From Salibacterium aidingense DSM 18341 (lineage in GTDB: Bacteria > Bacillota > Bacilli > Bacillales > Marinococcaceae), in NCBI RefSeq assembly GCF_000429685.1, contig NZ_KE386940.1, positions 260,113-324,112 on the forward strand: a stretch of 64,000 bases of DNA, written 5' to 3'. Each line of letters starts with the position of its first letter. Within the stretch, counting starts at the first letter, position 1. The translations under genes were made by a program, and so were the position numbers. The notes beneath the pieces are model-generated. The model ran no database searches. It saw only the letters and a list, made by a program, of their open reading frames with translations, and was not told where the DNA came from. Of the stretch, positions 1 through 8,826 are shown in pieces.

Positions 1-2
1 TT

Positions 3-254
3 CATCCGATTGCTACGGTGGGGGTTCTTATAGAAGTGCTGCCGCCCTTGTATCATGTAATGAATCCGATGAGTATAGGGATGGTGCTGATTACGGGAGC
101 TCTTGCCACAGGAGCAGTTGGGACATATGGCATTACGGTTACAATGACGGCCCAGAATACACGGCAGAACCCTTATAAAATCACGGGGCGGAATATGCCC
201 TTTGCGATTCTCTATGGAAGCGTCGGCACACTAATCGGTTATTTATTATTATAA
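3..254 (+). CDS. C-terminal end of a membrane protein, cut by the window edge
   Basis: The reading frame is open from base 3 to a TAA at 252-254, so only the last 83 codons are in the window; a GTG at 18 is probably internal. The peptide has two hydrophobic stretches, one near 'MSIGMVLITGALATGAVG' and one at the very end ('ILYGSVGTLIGYLLL'), separated by a polar loop containing Lys and Arg. This suggests the last two transmembrane helices of an integral membrane protein, perhaps a permease. I cannot assign a family from this fragment, and the upstream part is needed. Confidence 0.6.
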   Translation, partial: HPIATVGVLIEVLPPLYHVMNPMSIGMVLITGALATGAVGTYGITVTMTAQNTRQNPYKITGRNMPFAILYGSVGTLIGYLLL

Positions 255-380
255 GAAAGGTGCAAGCGTCCTGAATATGGAAGTTTGGCTGAGGACACCA
301 CATCCTGTGAACCTCCTAGCGCCTGGGCGCTGGAGCTGGATCTTGCAAACGCCAAAATTTATACAGTCCTATATGCTAAA

Positions 381-416
381 AAAGAAGAATAGCCCGGTGC
401 TGGGCTATTCTTCTTT
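381..416. terminator. Bidirectional terminator hairpin
   Basis: A perfect 15-bp inverted repeat (381-395 with 402-416) with a six-base loop, AT-rich at both feet, lies between the converging membrane-protein gene and the ytvI-like gene. The stop codon of the minus-strand gene (405-407) sits inside the stem. It can serve both transcripts. The rest of 255-380 holds no gene, only a small GC-rich hairpin (AGCGCC...GGCGCT). Confidence 0.8.
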
Positions 417-1565
417 AAATCCGTGTACGATAAACTGTTTCAGGTCATAGAAGACGCCAATGTCAATTAAAATAACAATCAGCACTAAGAGAACCGGTCC
501 GAATAGGAGGCCGACAGCCCCGAATAATTGAAGGCCGGCAAATAAGGAGACAAGAACGGCAATGGGGTTGAGGTTCATGCTTGAGGATAAAACTTTTGGT
601 TCGATCGTTTGGCGCACTACCATTGTAATACCGTACAATATCGCCAAACTGATGCTCAGGCCGATATTCCCTGTCAAAAGCAGGTATAAGGACCAGGGAA
701 GCAGAATGGTTCCGGTCCCAAGATAAGGAAGAAATTCAGCGATACCAACAATAATGGCCAGCGTAATTTTTCCATCCACCCGCAGCAGGGACAACCCGAT
801 AAAAACGATAATCCCAGTAATCATCATAAGAATAAGCTGGGCCCGGATATATCCAAATACCCGCCCCCACATGGCGTAGTAAAAGGCGCGGAATTTTTTA
901 TTGACTTGATCGGGGATATATTGCCGGCACCATTGGCTCATTTTTTCCCAATCTTTCCCTATAAAATAAATCGCGAGCAATATAAATAAGAAAGCAACAA
1001 GAAAGGTAGGAACCTGAAGAACAATCTGGGTAAGACCGTCTGCAATGCGCTGGGCAAATTGGCCGATGGCTGTGCCTATTTGGCTCCCTATTTCGGAAAT
1101 ACCGTCATTGAAGGAAAACCCTTCCCCTTCACTGAGGTTATCAGCTACCCCGCTTATTTCCCGCCAAATGGGGAGGAGGGTTTGATTTATAAACTGCTGA
1201 ATATGCGTGAAAGCTTGTTCCATCCAGCTTGGTGCATAGTCTGCAAAACGTTGAATTCCATCAATCACTAAAAATGTTAATCCGGTAATGATGCCGCCGA
1301 TAATGGATAATCCAATGATCAGGGCGGATAATGCCGCAATTCCTCTCGGAAATTTTGCCTTATGGTGAAGGAAGGCAGACAAGGGTTTCAGCATCCAGGC
1401 AAAGAGTGCAGCCAGCCAAAACGGATAGGTTAGCTTAAAGACAGTGATTACGATCCAAACGAGAGCTGTAATGGCAGCGACCACGATAAGTAATCTGGCA
1501 ATCATCCAGGCTGTTTCTTTTTTCACACGTACCCTCCTTGCCGTTCTTCTGTATTCTCTCTCCAT
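405..1565 (-). CDS. ytvI: AI-2E family permease, sporulation protein YtvI-like
   Basis: This 386-residue polytopic membrane protein has a basic N-terminus (about residues 1-18) and then paired hydrophobic segments: two near 20-60, one near 70-105, and a dense set over about 190-370. That is the usual AI-2E/PerM plan, with a long soluble loop between helices 3 and 4. Length and pattern match B. subtilis YtvI, a sporulation membrane protein whose transported substrate is not settled. The ATG at 1565 is preceded by AAAGGT. Downstream is the shared terminator at 381-416. The family call is firm; choosing YtvI over other AI-2E paralogues is an inference. Confidence 0.75.
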   Translation of the reverse strand: MEREYRRTARRVRVKKETAWMIARLLIVVAAITALVWIVITVFKLTYPFWLAALFAWMLKPLSAFLHHKAKFPRGIAALSALIIGLSIIGGIITGLTFLVIDGIQRFADYAPSWMEQAFTHIQQFINQTLLPIWREISGVADNLSEGEGFSFNDGISEIGSQIGTAIGQFAQRIADGLTQIVLQVPTFLVAFLFILLAIYFIGKDWEKMSQWCRQYIPDQVNKKFRAFYYAMWGRVFGYIRAQLILMMITGIIVFIGLSLLRVDGKITLAIIVGIAEFLPYLGTGTILLPWSLYLLLTGNIGLSISLAILYGITMVVRQTIEPKVLSSSMNLNPIAVLVSLFAGLQLFGAVGLLFGPVLLVLIVILIDIGVFYDLKQFIVHGFKEE

Positions 1566-1709
1566 TTTACCTTTAAGTAACGCTGTATTGCCAGTATTTA
1601 TAAATAAAGGATTTGTTTCTGCGGCAAAAATGGGTTTAATAACGACGGAAGTGGAAATAGAGGAGAGTAGAAGCTATATCATTCATTATTGGCAGAAAGA
1701 GGGTTGAAC

Positions 1710-2480
1710 ATGCAGGTGAAGGATAAGGTTTGGCTGATTACAGGAGCGGCTTCCGGAATGGGCGGAGCCTGCGCTAAAATGATTACTGAAAACGGCGGGA
1801 AGGTAATTATTGCTGATATTAATGTAAAAAAAGGGAGAAAGTTTGCCGAGCAGCTGGGAGATAATGCCATATTTATTAAAACAGATGTGACTTCTGAAGA
1901 GGACGCTGCGCACACCGTAGCAGACGCCATGGCTCATTTTGGGAAACTGGACGGCTTGATTAACTGCGCAGCCCTTGGCGTCGCAGAGAAAATTTTAAAT
2001 AAAAAAAGTACTCACTCGTTGGAACATTTCTCAAGAGTGGTCCAGATCAATTTAATAGGCACCTTTAATATGCTGAAGCAAGCTGCAGATCAACTTCGCA
2101 GCAATGAGCCAAATACCGATGGGGAATGCGGCGTTATTATAAATACGGCTTCCATTGCCGGTTTTGAAGGGCAGGTGGGACAGGCTGCTTACAGTGCCTC
2201 AAAAGCTGGGATTTCCGGTTTGACCCTCCCGGCTGCAAGAGAGCTTTCCCGATACGGAATCAGGGTGGTAACCATTGCTCCCGGGTTGTTTGAAACCCCA
2301 TTATATGAATCGCTTCCTGAAAGTGCAAAAGCGGAACTCGGGGAAATGACACCCTTTCCCCAGCGTCTCGGCCATCCCTCTGAATATGCAGCACTGGCAC
2401 GGCAGATTATTGAAAATCCGATGCTGAATGGAGAAACGATACGCCTCGACGGGGCCCTGAGACTGCCCCCTAATCTATAA
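1710..2480 (+). CDS. Short-chain dehydrogenase/reductase
   Basis: This is a classical SDR of 256 residues. It has the Rossmann cofactor motif (LITGAASGMGGACA, near residues 9-22), an acidic residue after beta-2 ('IIADIN') suggesting NAD preference, the NCAA-type motif, a catalytic Ser in 'NTASIAG', and the YSASKAG catalytic Tyr-Lys pair. The resemblance is to type II 3-hydroxyacyl-CoA dehydrogenases ('GLFETPLYESLPESAKAELGEMTPFPQRLG' style, shown here as a description only). I chose ATG 1710 because GAAAGAGGG lies six bases upstream; a TTG at 1689 would add seven residues without a good binding site. It stands alone, and its substrate is unknown. Confidence 0.85.
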   Translation: MQVKDKVWLITGAASGMGGACAKMITENGGKVIIADINVKKGRKFAEQLGDNAIFIKTDVTSEEDAAHTVADAMAHFGKLDGLINCAALGVAEKILNKKSTHSLEHFSRVVQINLIGTFNMLKQAADQLRSNEPNTDGECGVIINTASIAGFEGQVGQAAYSASKAGISGLTLPAARELSRYGIRVVTIAPGLFETPLYESLPESAKAELGEMTPFPQRLGHPSEYAALARQIIENPMLNGETIRLDGALRLPPNL

Positions 2481-3068
2481 TAAAGATATTATACACGGGA
2501 GGGAAACACCTTCTGCCGTGCAGACCTTGCAGCAGAAACCTCTAAAAAAGGACGGGGGGCTTGGGTGTTTTCCCCTGTTCGTAACCAGAAGAGAAGATGC
2601 TGCAGGGCTTGGATGCTCCGGTTAGTTTGGAGGATCAAACAACAGTTGTGGAGGACACGAACTAGTGGAGAGAACGAAGCTCTTAGTGTCCTCCAACTTA
2701 ACTTATGCCCCAATAACTAGGGCGAAAAGAAGAAAGAGTGATCTCCAAACGCTTTTGGCGGCCGCGAAAACCTGAAAAAAGGAGGCGAAGCGTCCTCCAT
2801 CCCTAAGTGGAAACTACTAGAACAAAATAATTCCGCGTTTCTGTCCTTCAGTTTCCAAGCGTCTTCCGCCAGAACGGCATATTGGGCTCTCAGCTTTTGA
2901 AAAATTCAACAGAAAATTCCGGACTGCTGCGAATGTGCTGTAACAGTAACCAAAGAAAGACGATCTTGACCGGGTTCCCACTATCCGTTTTTCTAATGGT
3001 GGAAAGCTCCTTCACGCTCTCTATTTACATATGTCAAGACAGTAGTAAAATAAAAGAGAGGAGGGACA
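2481..3068. other. Gene-free, strongly structured intergenic stretch
   Basis: No convincing gene is found in 588 bases; short open frames here lack ribosome sites and recognisable sequence. Two foldable units stand out. The first pairs GGGAAACACC (2501-2510) with GGGTGTTTTCCCC (2563-2575) and encloses a second hairpin, TTCTGC (2511-2516) with GCAGAA (2532-2537). The second pairs GTTGTGGAGGACAC (2644-2657) with GTGTCCTCCAAC (2685-2696). The last 60 bases hold the leader and ribosome site of the nicotinamidase gene. This may be a decayed mobile element or a structured RNA. Confidence 0.5.
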
Positions 3069-3623
3069 ATGATGAAAGCACTTATTATAATTGATTACAC
3101 GAATGATTTTGTGTCAGATAACGGGCCGTTGACCTGCGGAGAACCTGGACAAAAACTGGAAAATAAGATCGTGCAATGGATAGAAGAAGAAAGGGAGAAT
3201 GGCAGTGAGATTATTTTTGCCGTCGATTATCATAAACCGGATCATACCACGCATCCGGAACATGATTTATTTCCCTCGCACAACATCGAAGGGACACCGG
3301 GTAGGAAATTATATGGTAAGGTAAACGATGTATTTACCGGGATACGGTCGGAGACCAATGTCACGTGGATGGATAAAACAAGATACAGCGCATTTGCCGG
3401 CACCCCTTTGGATATTTTTTTGAGGGAGAAGGGGATAGGAGAGATTGTTTTGACCGGAGTTTGTACTGATATCTGTGTCCTGCATACAGCCGTAGACGCA
3501 TATAATAAAGGGTATCATCTGACAATCCCCCGGCAGGCTGTGGCAAGCTTTGATGCAGGAGGTCATGAGTGGGCCCTTTCCCATTTTAAAAACACATTGG
3601 GTGCAAACATTGTGGGACGTTAA
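3069..3623 (+). CDS. pncA: Nicotinamidase (isochorismatase-like cysteine hydrolase)
   Basis: This 184-residue enzyme closely resembles B. subtilis PncA (YueJ). It hydrolyses nicotinamide to nicotinate and ammonia in NAD salvage, in the cytoplasm. The catalytic triad is visible: Asp9 in 'IIIDYTNDF', Lys103 in 'DKTRYSAF', and Cys136 in 'GVCTDICVLH'. Candidate metal ligands are Asp53, His55 and His71. The start at 3069 has GGAGG upstream; a second ATG follows directly. It is monocistronic, and its last codons overlap the 3' end of the convergent DUF6884 gene by four bases. Confidence 0.92.
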   Translation: MMKALIIIDYTNDFVSDNGPLTCGEPGQKLENKIVQWIEEERENGSEIIFAVDYHKPDHTTHPEHDLFPSHNIEGTPGRKLYGKVNDVFTGIRSETNVTWMDKTRYSAFAGTPLDIFLREKGIGEIVLTGVCTDICVLHTAVDAYNKGYHLTIPRQAVASFDAGGHEWALSHFKNTLGANIVGR

Positions 3624-4057
3624 AGGTGATTCAGCCTTTGCAGCATTTCGCCAATCCCCCGGCATCCTTTTAAAGGAGTCTTCCATTCATAGTGATGAAG
3701 ATTGGGGATCACCCGTCTTATCACTGTCTCATGCTTTTTTCCTGTTAAAAGGATGATGGTTTTGATTTGATAGAATCCTTTTTCGTTCCACTGACGAGTA
3801 AGGCTGTCATCGCTGATAATCTGTTCTTTAGGAAAATGAAAGCCGGTATCATAATTTTCAGGAACGATATCGTTGGGGTGCAGGAAGCCATGTTTTGCTG
3901 AGAGAATGGTCCATCCATACCCATTTCTACGGGCATACTCCCGGCATTTTTTATGGAGCACCCCTTGATAGGCATCCTTTGCATAAACAGGCCCGCTCCC
4001 GGGAAAGACGTCCCAAATTTTCTTTTTTCCACACGGAATAATACAGAGATTCTTCAT
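3620..4057 (-). CDS. DUF6884 domain protein
   Basis: This 145-residue soluble protein begins with 'IIPCGKKKIWD', followed by 'GPVYAKDAYQGVLHKKCREYA' and 'WTILSAKHGFLHP'. Those are the marks of the DUF6884 (YaaA-like fold) group, for which I know no established activity. Relatives occur in phages and scattered bacterial loci. Conserved polar residues (Cys, Lys, His, Glu) suggest a nucleotide or DNA-related enzyme, but this is inference. It converges on pncA with a four-base overlap, and its start lies about 75 bases from the divergently transcribed manA, so the two share an upstream region. Confidence 0.75.
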   Translation of the reverse strand: MKNLCIIPCGKKKIWDVFPGSGPVYAKDAYQGVLHKKCREYARRNGYGWTILSAKHGFLHPNDIVPENYDTGFHFPKEQIISDDSLTRQWNEKGFYQIKTIILLTGKKHETVIRRVIPNLHHYEWKTPLKGCRGIGEMLQRLNHL

Positions 4058-4133
4058 TTAAGATCTGCCTCTTTTCTTTCTCTCTCTATGATATAATAGA
4101 AAATCGAAATAGAGAAAGTCTGGAGTGGTTGTT

Positions 4134-5093
4134 ATGTACAAGGAGCCTATTTTTCTGGAGCCTGTATTTAAAGAAAGAATCTGGGGCGGAACAGCCCTGA
4201 GAGAAGAATTCGGCTATTCGATTCCTTCGGAACACACGGGAGAATGCTGGGGTATTTCGGCCCATTCGAACGGCCCCGGCAAGGTAAAAAACGGACCGCT
4301 GGAGGGAAAGGATCTGCAGACGGTATGGAAAGAGAACCGTGAACTATTTGGAAATGAGACAGGGGAGGAGTTTCCTCTATTGGTGAAAATATTGGATGCA
4401 GCGGCGGATTTGTCCGTCCAGGTTCATCCCAATGATGAACAGGCACGCAAGCTTGAAACAGAAGAAGCGTACGGTAAAACAGAATGCTGGTATGTCGTGC
4501 GGGCAGACCCGGACGCCAAATTGATCCTCGGGCATCACGCTCTTTCCAAGAAGGAATTGGAGAAGAAAATGAAAAATTCAGAATGGAGCAGTCTGTTAAG
4601 AGAAGTTCCTGTTCAGGAGGGGGATTTTTTCTACGTCCCAAGCGGCACCATTCATGCTATCGGAAAAGGAGCTCTTATTCTGGAAACCCAGCAAAGTTCT
4701 GATACCACCTACCGGGTTTATGACTATGACCGTAAAGATCAGGAGGGGAACCAGCGGGAGCTTCATTTGGAAAAATCATTGGAAGCAGCCGTTACCCCCC
4801 ATGAAGAACCAGAAGGCTCCCGCCGGGTTTTAAAAAAGGATAACAACGGAATGATAGAACAACTGGTGTCTTCTCCTTTTTTTCAGGTATACCGCATGAA
4901 GGCAGCAGAACGACTGGATGTCGATATCACCGCCCCTTATGTTCTGGCAAGTGTTTTAAATGGAGCCGGAACGGTAGAGACGGAAGAAAAGACGGCGGCG
5001 ATTAAAAAAGGAGATCATTTCATCGTGCCGGCAACGGTCAAACAGTGGACCGTACAAGGAGAAGTTGAATTGATTATAAGCACCCGCCAATAG
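4134..5093 (+). CDS. manA: Mannose-6-phosphate isomerase, class I
   Basis: This 319-residue cupin-type zinc enzyme interconverts mannose 6-phosphate and fructose 6-phosphate. The signature 'SVQVHPNDEQA' supplies the Gln and His zinc ligands, 'GKTECWYV' the Glu, and 'YVPSGTIHAIG' the second His; a small C-terminal beta domain follows. Length fits the short Firmicutes form (B. subtilis ManA is similar). ATG 4134 is chosen with GGAG eight bases upstream; a GTG at 4125 is less likely. No sugar transporter is adjacent, so a role in sugar nucleotide supply is as likely as mannose use. Confidence 0.9.
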   Translation: MYKEPIFLEPVFKERIWGGTALREEFGYSIPSEHTGECWGISAHSNGPGKVKNGPLEGKDLQTVWKENRELFGNETGEEFPLLVKILDAAADLSVQVHPNDEQARKLETEEAYGKTECWYVVRADPDAKLILGHHALSKKELEKKMKNSEWSSLLREVPVQEGDFFYVPSGTIHAIGKGALILETQQSSDTTYRVYDYDRKDQEGNQRELHLEKSLEAAVTPHEEPEGSRRVLKKDNNGMIEQLVSSPFFQVYRMKAAERLDVDITAPYVLASVLNGAGTVETEEKTAAIKKGDHFIVPATVKQWTVQGEVELIISTRQ

Positions 5094-5099
5094 TTCTGC

Positions 5100-6035
5100 T
5101 TAGGAAAAACAGAGTTCATAGAAATTACAGAAGCTGCAGGCGCGTTGATCGGAGGTTTGGGGAAACTGCTCCAGCGGAAGGGGCTGATTTTCGGAGGGAA
5201 CTTCAAGATAATCCGTCATCCATTCCACACTTGTTCCGATCAGCTCCTGTACTTTTTCCAGTGTTACGGGATCGAGCTGATGCTCGGCTGCCTCTCCTTC
5301 CAGTAAGTATTCATTTCTGATGATAATATCATCTATGCTCTCCACTTCATAATTTTCGAGAAGATATAAGGCATACAGCGCGAGCTGGTATGGATCTTCC
5401 TCGGATTTTTTCCCTGTTTTCCAATCGGTGATAACCCATTTATTTCTGTCAAGGTCTTTATAAAGCAAGTCCAATACCACAAAAACTTTCAGCTGACCGA
5501 TCTGTAAAATCCTGAATTTTTCAGACTCCAGAAATTCAATCTGTTCGTTATACGCCATTTCCTGCATGGTCCGGCTGTTTAAAAAATGCTTCAAGGCCAG
5601 GTGCATCCGCTGGGTAATTTTTTCCACTTTGGACGCAGGGAGGCGGGGATTATTTCCATAGTATATTTCATGAAACATGGTTCTCTTTTTCGGCTGCTGC
5701 TTCCAGTGGTCAAAATGCCTGGTGGAATCAATAAATCCCTGGTTCAAGGAACGGCGTACCTGTTCCCGAAGGTTCTCTTCTCCGGGAATATAGCCGGTAT
5801 TTAAATAATTATCTATTACCTGTTCTATGATGTCGTGAACGACCGAACCAAAAAACATTTCCAGATTGGTAAGGTTTTTCAAACGGTAAGCCTGTTTACT
5901 TAACTCAGGAGCATCACGCAGCCAGCCGTTATGGGAGGTGTAATACTGATGGGCATATTGTCTGGCGCAGTGCATTAATGTTTTATGGCGGGAAAGAGAC
6001 CAGGAAAATTCAGGATAGGTTTTTATTTCAAACAT
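5100..6035 (-). CDS. PD-(D/E)XK nuclease family protein with Fe-S cysteines
   Basis: This 311-residue RecB/Cas4/AddB-like nuclease stands alone. Nuclease motifs are visible in order: GSVVH (His67), an Asp in 'VLDLL' (Asp189), 'DWKTGK' with Asp204 and Lys206, and the QLALY motif after it. One Cys near the N-terminus (Cys23) and three at the C-terminus (Cys300, Cys303, Cys309; CxxC then five residues then C) match the spacing logic of the [4Fe-4S] ring found in AddB and Cas4. The start at 6035 has AAGGTGAT upstream, replacing a longer frame. No Cas or Add partner is adjacent. Biochemical role is unknown, probably DNA end processing or repair. Confidence 0.8.
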   Translation of the reverse strand: MFEIKTYPEFSWSLSRHKTLMHCARQYAHQYYTSHNGWLRDAPELSKQAYRLKNLTNLEMFFGSVVHDIIEQVIDNYLNTGYIPGEENLREQVRRSLNQGFIDSTRHFDHWKQQPKKRTMFHEIYYGNNPRLPASKVEKITQRMHLALKHFLNSRTMQEMAYNEQIEFLESEKFRILQIGQLKVFVVLDLLYKDLDRNKWVITDWKTGKKSEEDPYQLALYALYLLENYEVESIDDIIIRNEYLLEGEAAEHQLDPVTLEKVQELIGTSVEWMTDYLEVPSENQPLPLEQFPQTSDQRACSFCNFYELCFS

Positions 6036-6064
6036 TGTATCACCTTCTTTCGGTGGTTCAAAAA

Positions 6065-6649
6065 CTATGTGACAACAACCGGGCGCCCGAAATAATAGCC
6101 TTGAAAAAGCGTACATCCCATGGAAGCAGACTGCTTGAATTCAACGGGAGTTTCCAATTTTTCAGCGAGCAGCTCAAAATTCAAGCCCCGGCGGGCCTCT
6201 ATTATTTTTTGAATATCAGCAGAAGTGCTCTGTCTCCAATCCACTTTCACAATATCTGCATGGGGAAGCAAGGCTGCATTTTCCCTCGATAATACAAAAT
6301 CATCCAATGCAATGCGGTAGCCTTTTTCTTTTAATTCTTTCACGATGTCCACCATTTCCGGAGAACCTTCAATGTCTTCCAAAATTTCTACTATCACTTT
6401 CTCTGCAGGCAGTAATAGAGGGACACGCTGAAGGAGGGAATTTCTTGTGAAATTAATAAAGGCACTATTATAATCTGTAATAATGTCAAGGCCAACGTCC
6501 AAAAAACTATTGAATGCCACATCGGAAGTAGCTTGATCCGGGTCATCCAACAGGAAATTCTGAAAAGGCGTTTTCCGGTACAACAGCTCGTATCCAAATA
6601 CTTTTCCGTTTGCTCTAACAATTGGTTGTCTTGCTACAGAAGTTGTCAT
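6065..6649 (-). CDS. EAL-type domain protein lacking HDOD
   Basis: This 194-residue protein matches the N-terminal half of YuxH-type EAL-HDOD proteins: 'VARQPIV', 'GYELLYR' in place of EAL, 'LDDF', 'LAEKLET', and a closing 'QGYYFGRP'. YuxH-like proteins carry a C-terminal HDOD domain, but here a stop follows the EAL part directly and no HDOD remnant is seen. The catalytic EAL is altered to ELL, so cyclic-di-GMP hydrolysis is doubtful and a binding or scaffold role more likely. The start at 6649 has GGAGG five bases upstream. It lies 29 bases from the nuclease gene in the same direction, so they are probably co-transcribed. Confidence 0.75.
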   Translation of the reverse strand: MTTSVARQPIVRANGKVFGYELLYRKTPFQNFLLDDPDQATSDVAFNSFLDVGLDIITDYNSAFINFTRNSLLQRVPLLLPAEKVIVEILEDIEGSPEMVDIVKELKEKGYRIALDDFVLSRENAALLPHADIVKVDWRQSTSADIQKIIEARRGLNFELLAEKLETPVEFKQSASMGCTLFQGYYFGRPVVVT

Positions 6650-6720
6650 TGTATCCTCCGGCACAAGAATGACATCATCCTTACTAGACTCATTATATCA
6701 AAATCATGGCAGGAAAAGAA

Positions 6721-6762
6721 AAACTATTGTCAAAAGAGAAGGCTTCCCTATGACAATAGTTT
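6721..6762 (-). terminator. Terminator after the peptide-transporter operon
   Basis: A perfect 12-bp inverted repeat, AAACTATTGTCA (6721-6732) with TGACAATAGTTT (6751-6762), is followed on the minus strand by a T-rich run. It ends the oppF-like transcript just after its stop at 6777. Confidence 0.85.
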
Positions 6763-6776
6763 GATTGCTGACGGTT

Positions 6777-7796
6777 CTAATAATTTGGTTGTTTTCTGCC
6801 GGATTCAATGTCTTCGATATAGTGGCATGCCGCTTGATGGGTACCGGTCATGGTTTCCGTTTTTCTTAATTTCGGAACTTCGTTTTTACATTTTTCTGTG
6901 GCAAACGGGCAGCGTGTATGAAACCGGCACCCGGAAGGAGGATCAATTGGAGAAGGAACATCTCCTTTTAACACAATCCGTTCTTGTTTACGGTCAGGGT
7001 CCGGTACTGGTATCGCAGACAATAAGGATTTTGTATAGGGATGCTTCGGATTGTCAAATATTTCTTGTTTTTCTCCAATCTCTACAATATTTCCTAAATA
7101 CATGACGGCAACGCGGTCCGAGATATGACGGACCACTCCTAAATCATGGGCAATAAACAAATAGGTGAGGTGATATTCCCGCTGCAGCTGTTTGAGCAGG
7201 TTCAATATCTGGGCCTGGATGGAAACATCCAGCGCAGAAACGGATTCATCGCAGATAATGAATTTGGGATCGACTGCCAGGGCCCGAGCAATCCCTACCC
7301 GCTGACGCTGTCCGCCGCTGAATTCATGCGGAAATCGATCCAACTGATGAGGACCCAGTCCGACGATATCCAATAGCTCCAGGATTTTATCCAATCTTTC
7401 CGATTTAGGCAGTACATGTTGAATAGCCATTGCTTCTTCAAGAACCTGCCGTACAGTCTGGCGGGGATTAATGGAAGCATAAGGGTCCTGAAAAATAATC
7501 TGCAGATCTTTTCGTTTTTCCCGCATCTGCCGTTTGTTTAACTGAAGAAGGTTTTCTCCGTCAAAGTTAATTTCTCCAGAAGTGGGATCATCCAGGCGCA
7601 GGACGGCCCGGCCGGTTGTAGATTTTCCACACCCGGATTCCCCGACAATACTGAGGGTCTCCCCTTCATTTACATGGAAGGTGATATCATCGACGGCTTT
7701 CACTTGATTGACAGTCCGGCCGAATACACCGCCTTTAATAGGAAAATATTGTTTCAGATTATTTACTTCGAGCAGTTTTGTAGTCATCGGCGACAT
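6777..7796 (-). CDS. Peptide ABC transporter ATPase (OppF/DppF type)
   Basis: This 339-residue ATPase has Walker A '[12 protein letters not shown]', the signature '[15 protein letters not shown]', Walker B 'FIICDES', and the C-terminal oligopeptide extension with its cysteine-containing '[17 protein letters not shown]' motif, which in this family can hold an Fe-S cluster. It is the second of two ATPases of the importer and overlaps the oppD-like gene by about 38 bases, a sign of translational coupling. Two nearby ATGs compete; GGAGG sits three bases from the first and twelve from the second, so the exact start is uncertain. Confidence 0.9.
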   Translation of the reverse strand: MSPMTTKLLEVNNLKQYFPIKGGVFGRTVNQVKAVDDITFHVNEGETLSIVGESGCGKSTTGRAVLRLDDPTSGEINFDGENLLQLNKRQMREKRKDLQIIFQDPYASINPRQTVRQVLEEAMAIQHVLPKSERLDKILELLDIVGLGPHQLDRFPHEFSGGQRQRVGIARALAVDPKFIICDESVSALDVSIQAQILNLLKQLQREYHLTYLFIAHDLGVVRHISDRVAVMYLGNIVEIGEKQEIFDNPKHPYTKSLLSAIPVPDPDRKQERIVLKGDVPSPIDPPSGCRFHTRCPFATEKCKNEVPKLRKTETMTGTHQAACHYIEDIESGRKQPNY

Positions 7797-8793
7797 TCAC
7801 CTCCGGATTTCCATCCCATTTATCACTGTATATCCAGCACCTGACTTTATTGTTATCCTCTGTTTCTATCAGGTCAGGCAGTTCGTTAATACAAATCTCG
7901 CTGGCAAACGGACATCTGGGTGCAAAACGGCACCCCGCCGGCATTTCATCTGGTTTGGGAACATTTCCTTTAATGACGTTTAATTCTTCCTGGTCTTTAT
8001 CATGTCTAGGCAGGGATTGCATCAGTCCCACTGTATATGGATGCTTTGGAGCGTTGAACAACGTATACACATCAGCATATTCTACGATTTTACCAGCATA
8101 CATTACAGCTACATAGTCACAGGTTTCGGCAACTACTCCCAAATCATGAGTGATCAGAACAACGGACATGCCAAGTTCCTGCTGAAGGTTTTTCATTAGT
8201 TCCAGTATCTGCGCCTGAATGGTTACGTCTAACGCGGTAGTGGGCTCATCCGCAATTAACAGCTCGGGACTACAGGCCAGCGCAATCGCAATCATGACCC
8301 GCTGCCGCATGCCTCCAGACAGTTCATGAGGGTATTGCTTCACCCTCTCTTTAGGAGAAGGGATCCCAACAAGCTCGAGCATTTCCACCGCCTTCGCTCG
8401 TCCTTCTTTTTTGGAGAGTCCCTGATGGACCTGGAACACTTCTGATATTTGTTCTCCAATGGTGTAAACAGGGTTGAGCGAGGTCATTGGTTCCTGAAAG
8501 ATCATAGAAATCTGATTTCCGCGGATTTTCCGCATTTCCCGCTCGGACTTTTGCAGAAGGTCTTCTCCGTTCATGGCGATAGATCCGTGTTTGATTTGGC
8601 CGGGACTTTTTATCAGGCGCATAATCGACAAGGAGGTAATACTTTTTCCGGAACCGGATTCTCCGACAATCCCCACGGTTTTTCCTTTAGGGATAGTGAG
8701 GGATACCCCGTCTACCGCCTTTATTTCATTTCCTTCTACAAAAAAGGAAGTTCTCAAGTCAGAAATTTTAAGAGCATTGGCGTCATTGCTCAT
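7759..8793 (-). CDS. Peptide ABC transporter ATPase (OppD/DppD type)
   Basis: This 344-residue ATPase has Walker A '[12 protein letters not shown]', Q-loop '[12 protein letters not shown]', signature '[15 protein letters not shown]', Walker B '[13 protein letters not shown]', and the family's C-terminal '[17 protein letters not shown]' segment. It pairs with the OppF-like ATPase to power uptake through the two permeases encoded upstream. It starts with ATG at 8793 preceded by AAAGGCGG and lies 33 bases after the OppB-like gene, within one operon. Confidence 0.92.
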   Translation of the reverse strand: MSNDANALKISDLRTSFFVEGNEIKAVDGVSLTIPKGKTVGIVGESGSGKSITSLSIMRLIKSPGQIKHGSIAMNGEDLLQKSEREMRKIRGNQISMIFQEPMTSLNPVYTIGEQISEVFQVHQGLSKKEGRAKAVEMLELVGIPSPKERVKQYPHELSGGMRQRVMIAIALACSPELLIADEPTTALDVTIQAQILELMKNLQQELGMSVVLITHDLGVVAETCDYVAVMYAGKIVEYADVYTLFNAPKHPYTVGLMQSLPRHDKDQEELNVIKGNVPKPDEMPAGCRFAPRCPFASEICINELPDLIETEDNNKVRCWIYSDKWDGNPEVNVADDYKTARSK

Positions 8794-8826
8794 CTAACAT
8801 TCCGCCTTTCTTTCTAAACAATTCCA

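Noticed and set aside
2489-2713. Minus-strand open frame of 74 codons
   Set aside because: It covers the inverted repeats, has no ribosome site and resembles no protein; it is a by-product of GC-rich structured DNA.
5100-6035. CRISPR association of the Cas4-like nuclease
   Set aside because: No repeat-spacer array or cas gene is present in the window.
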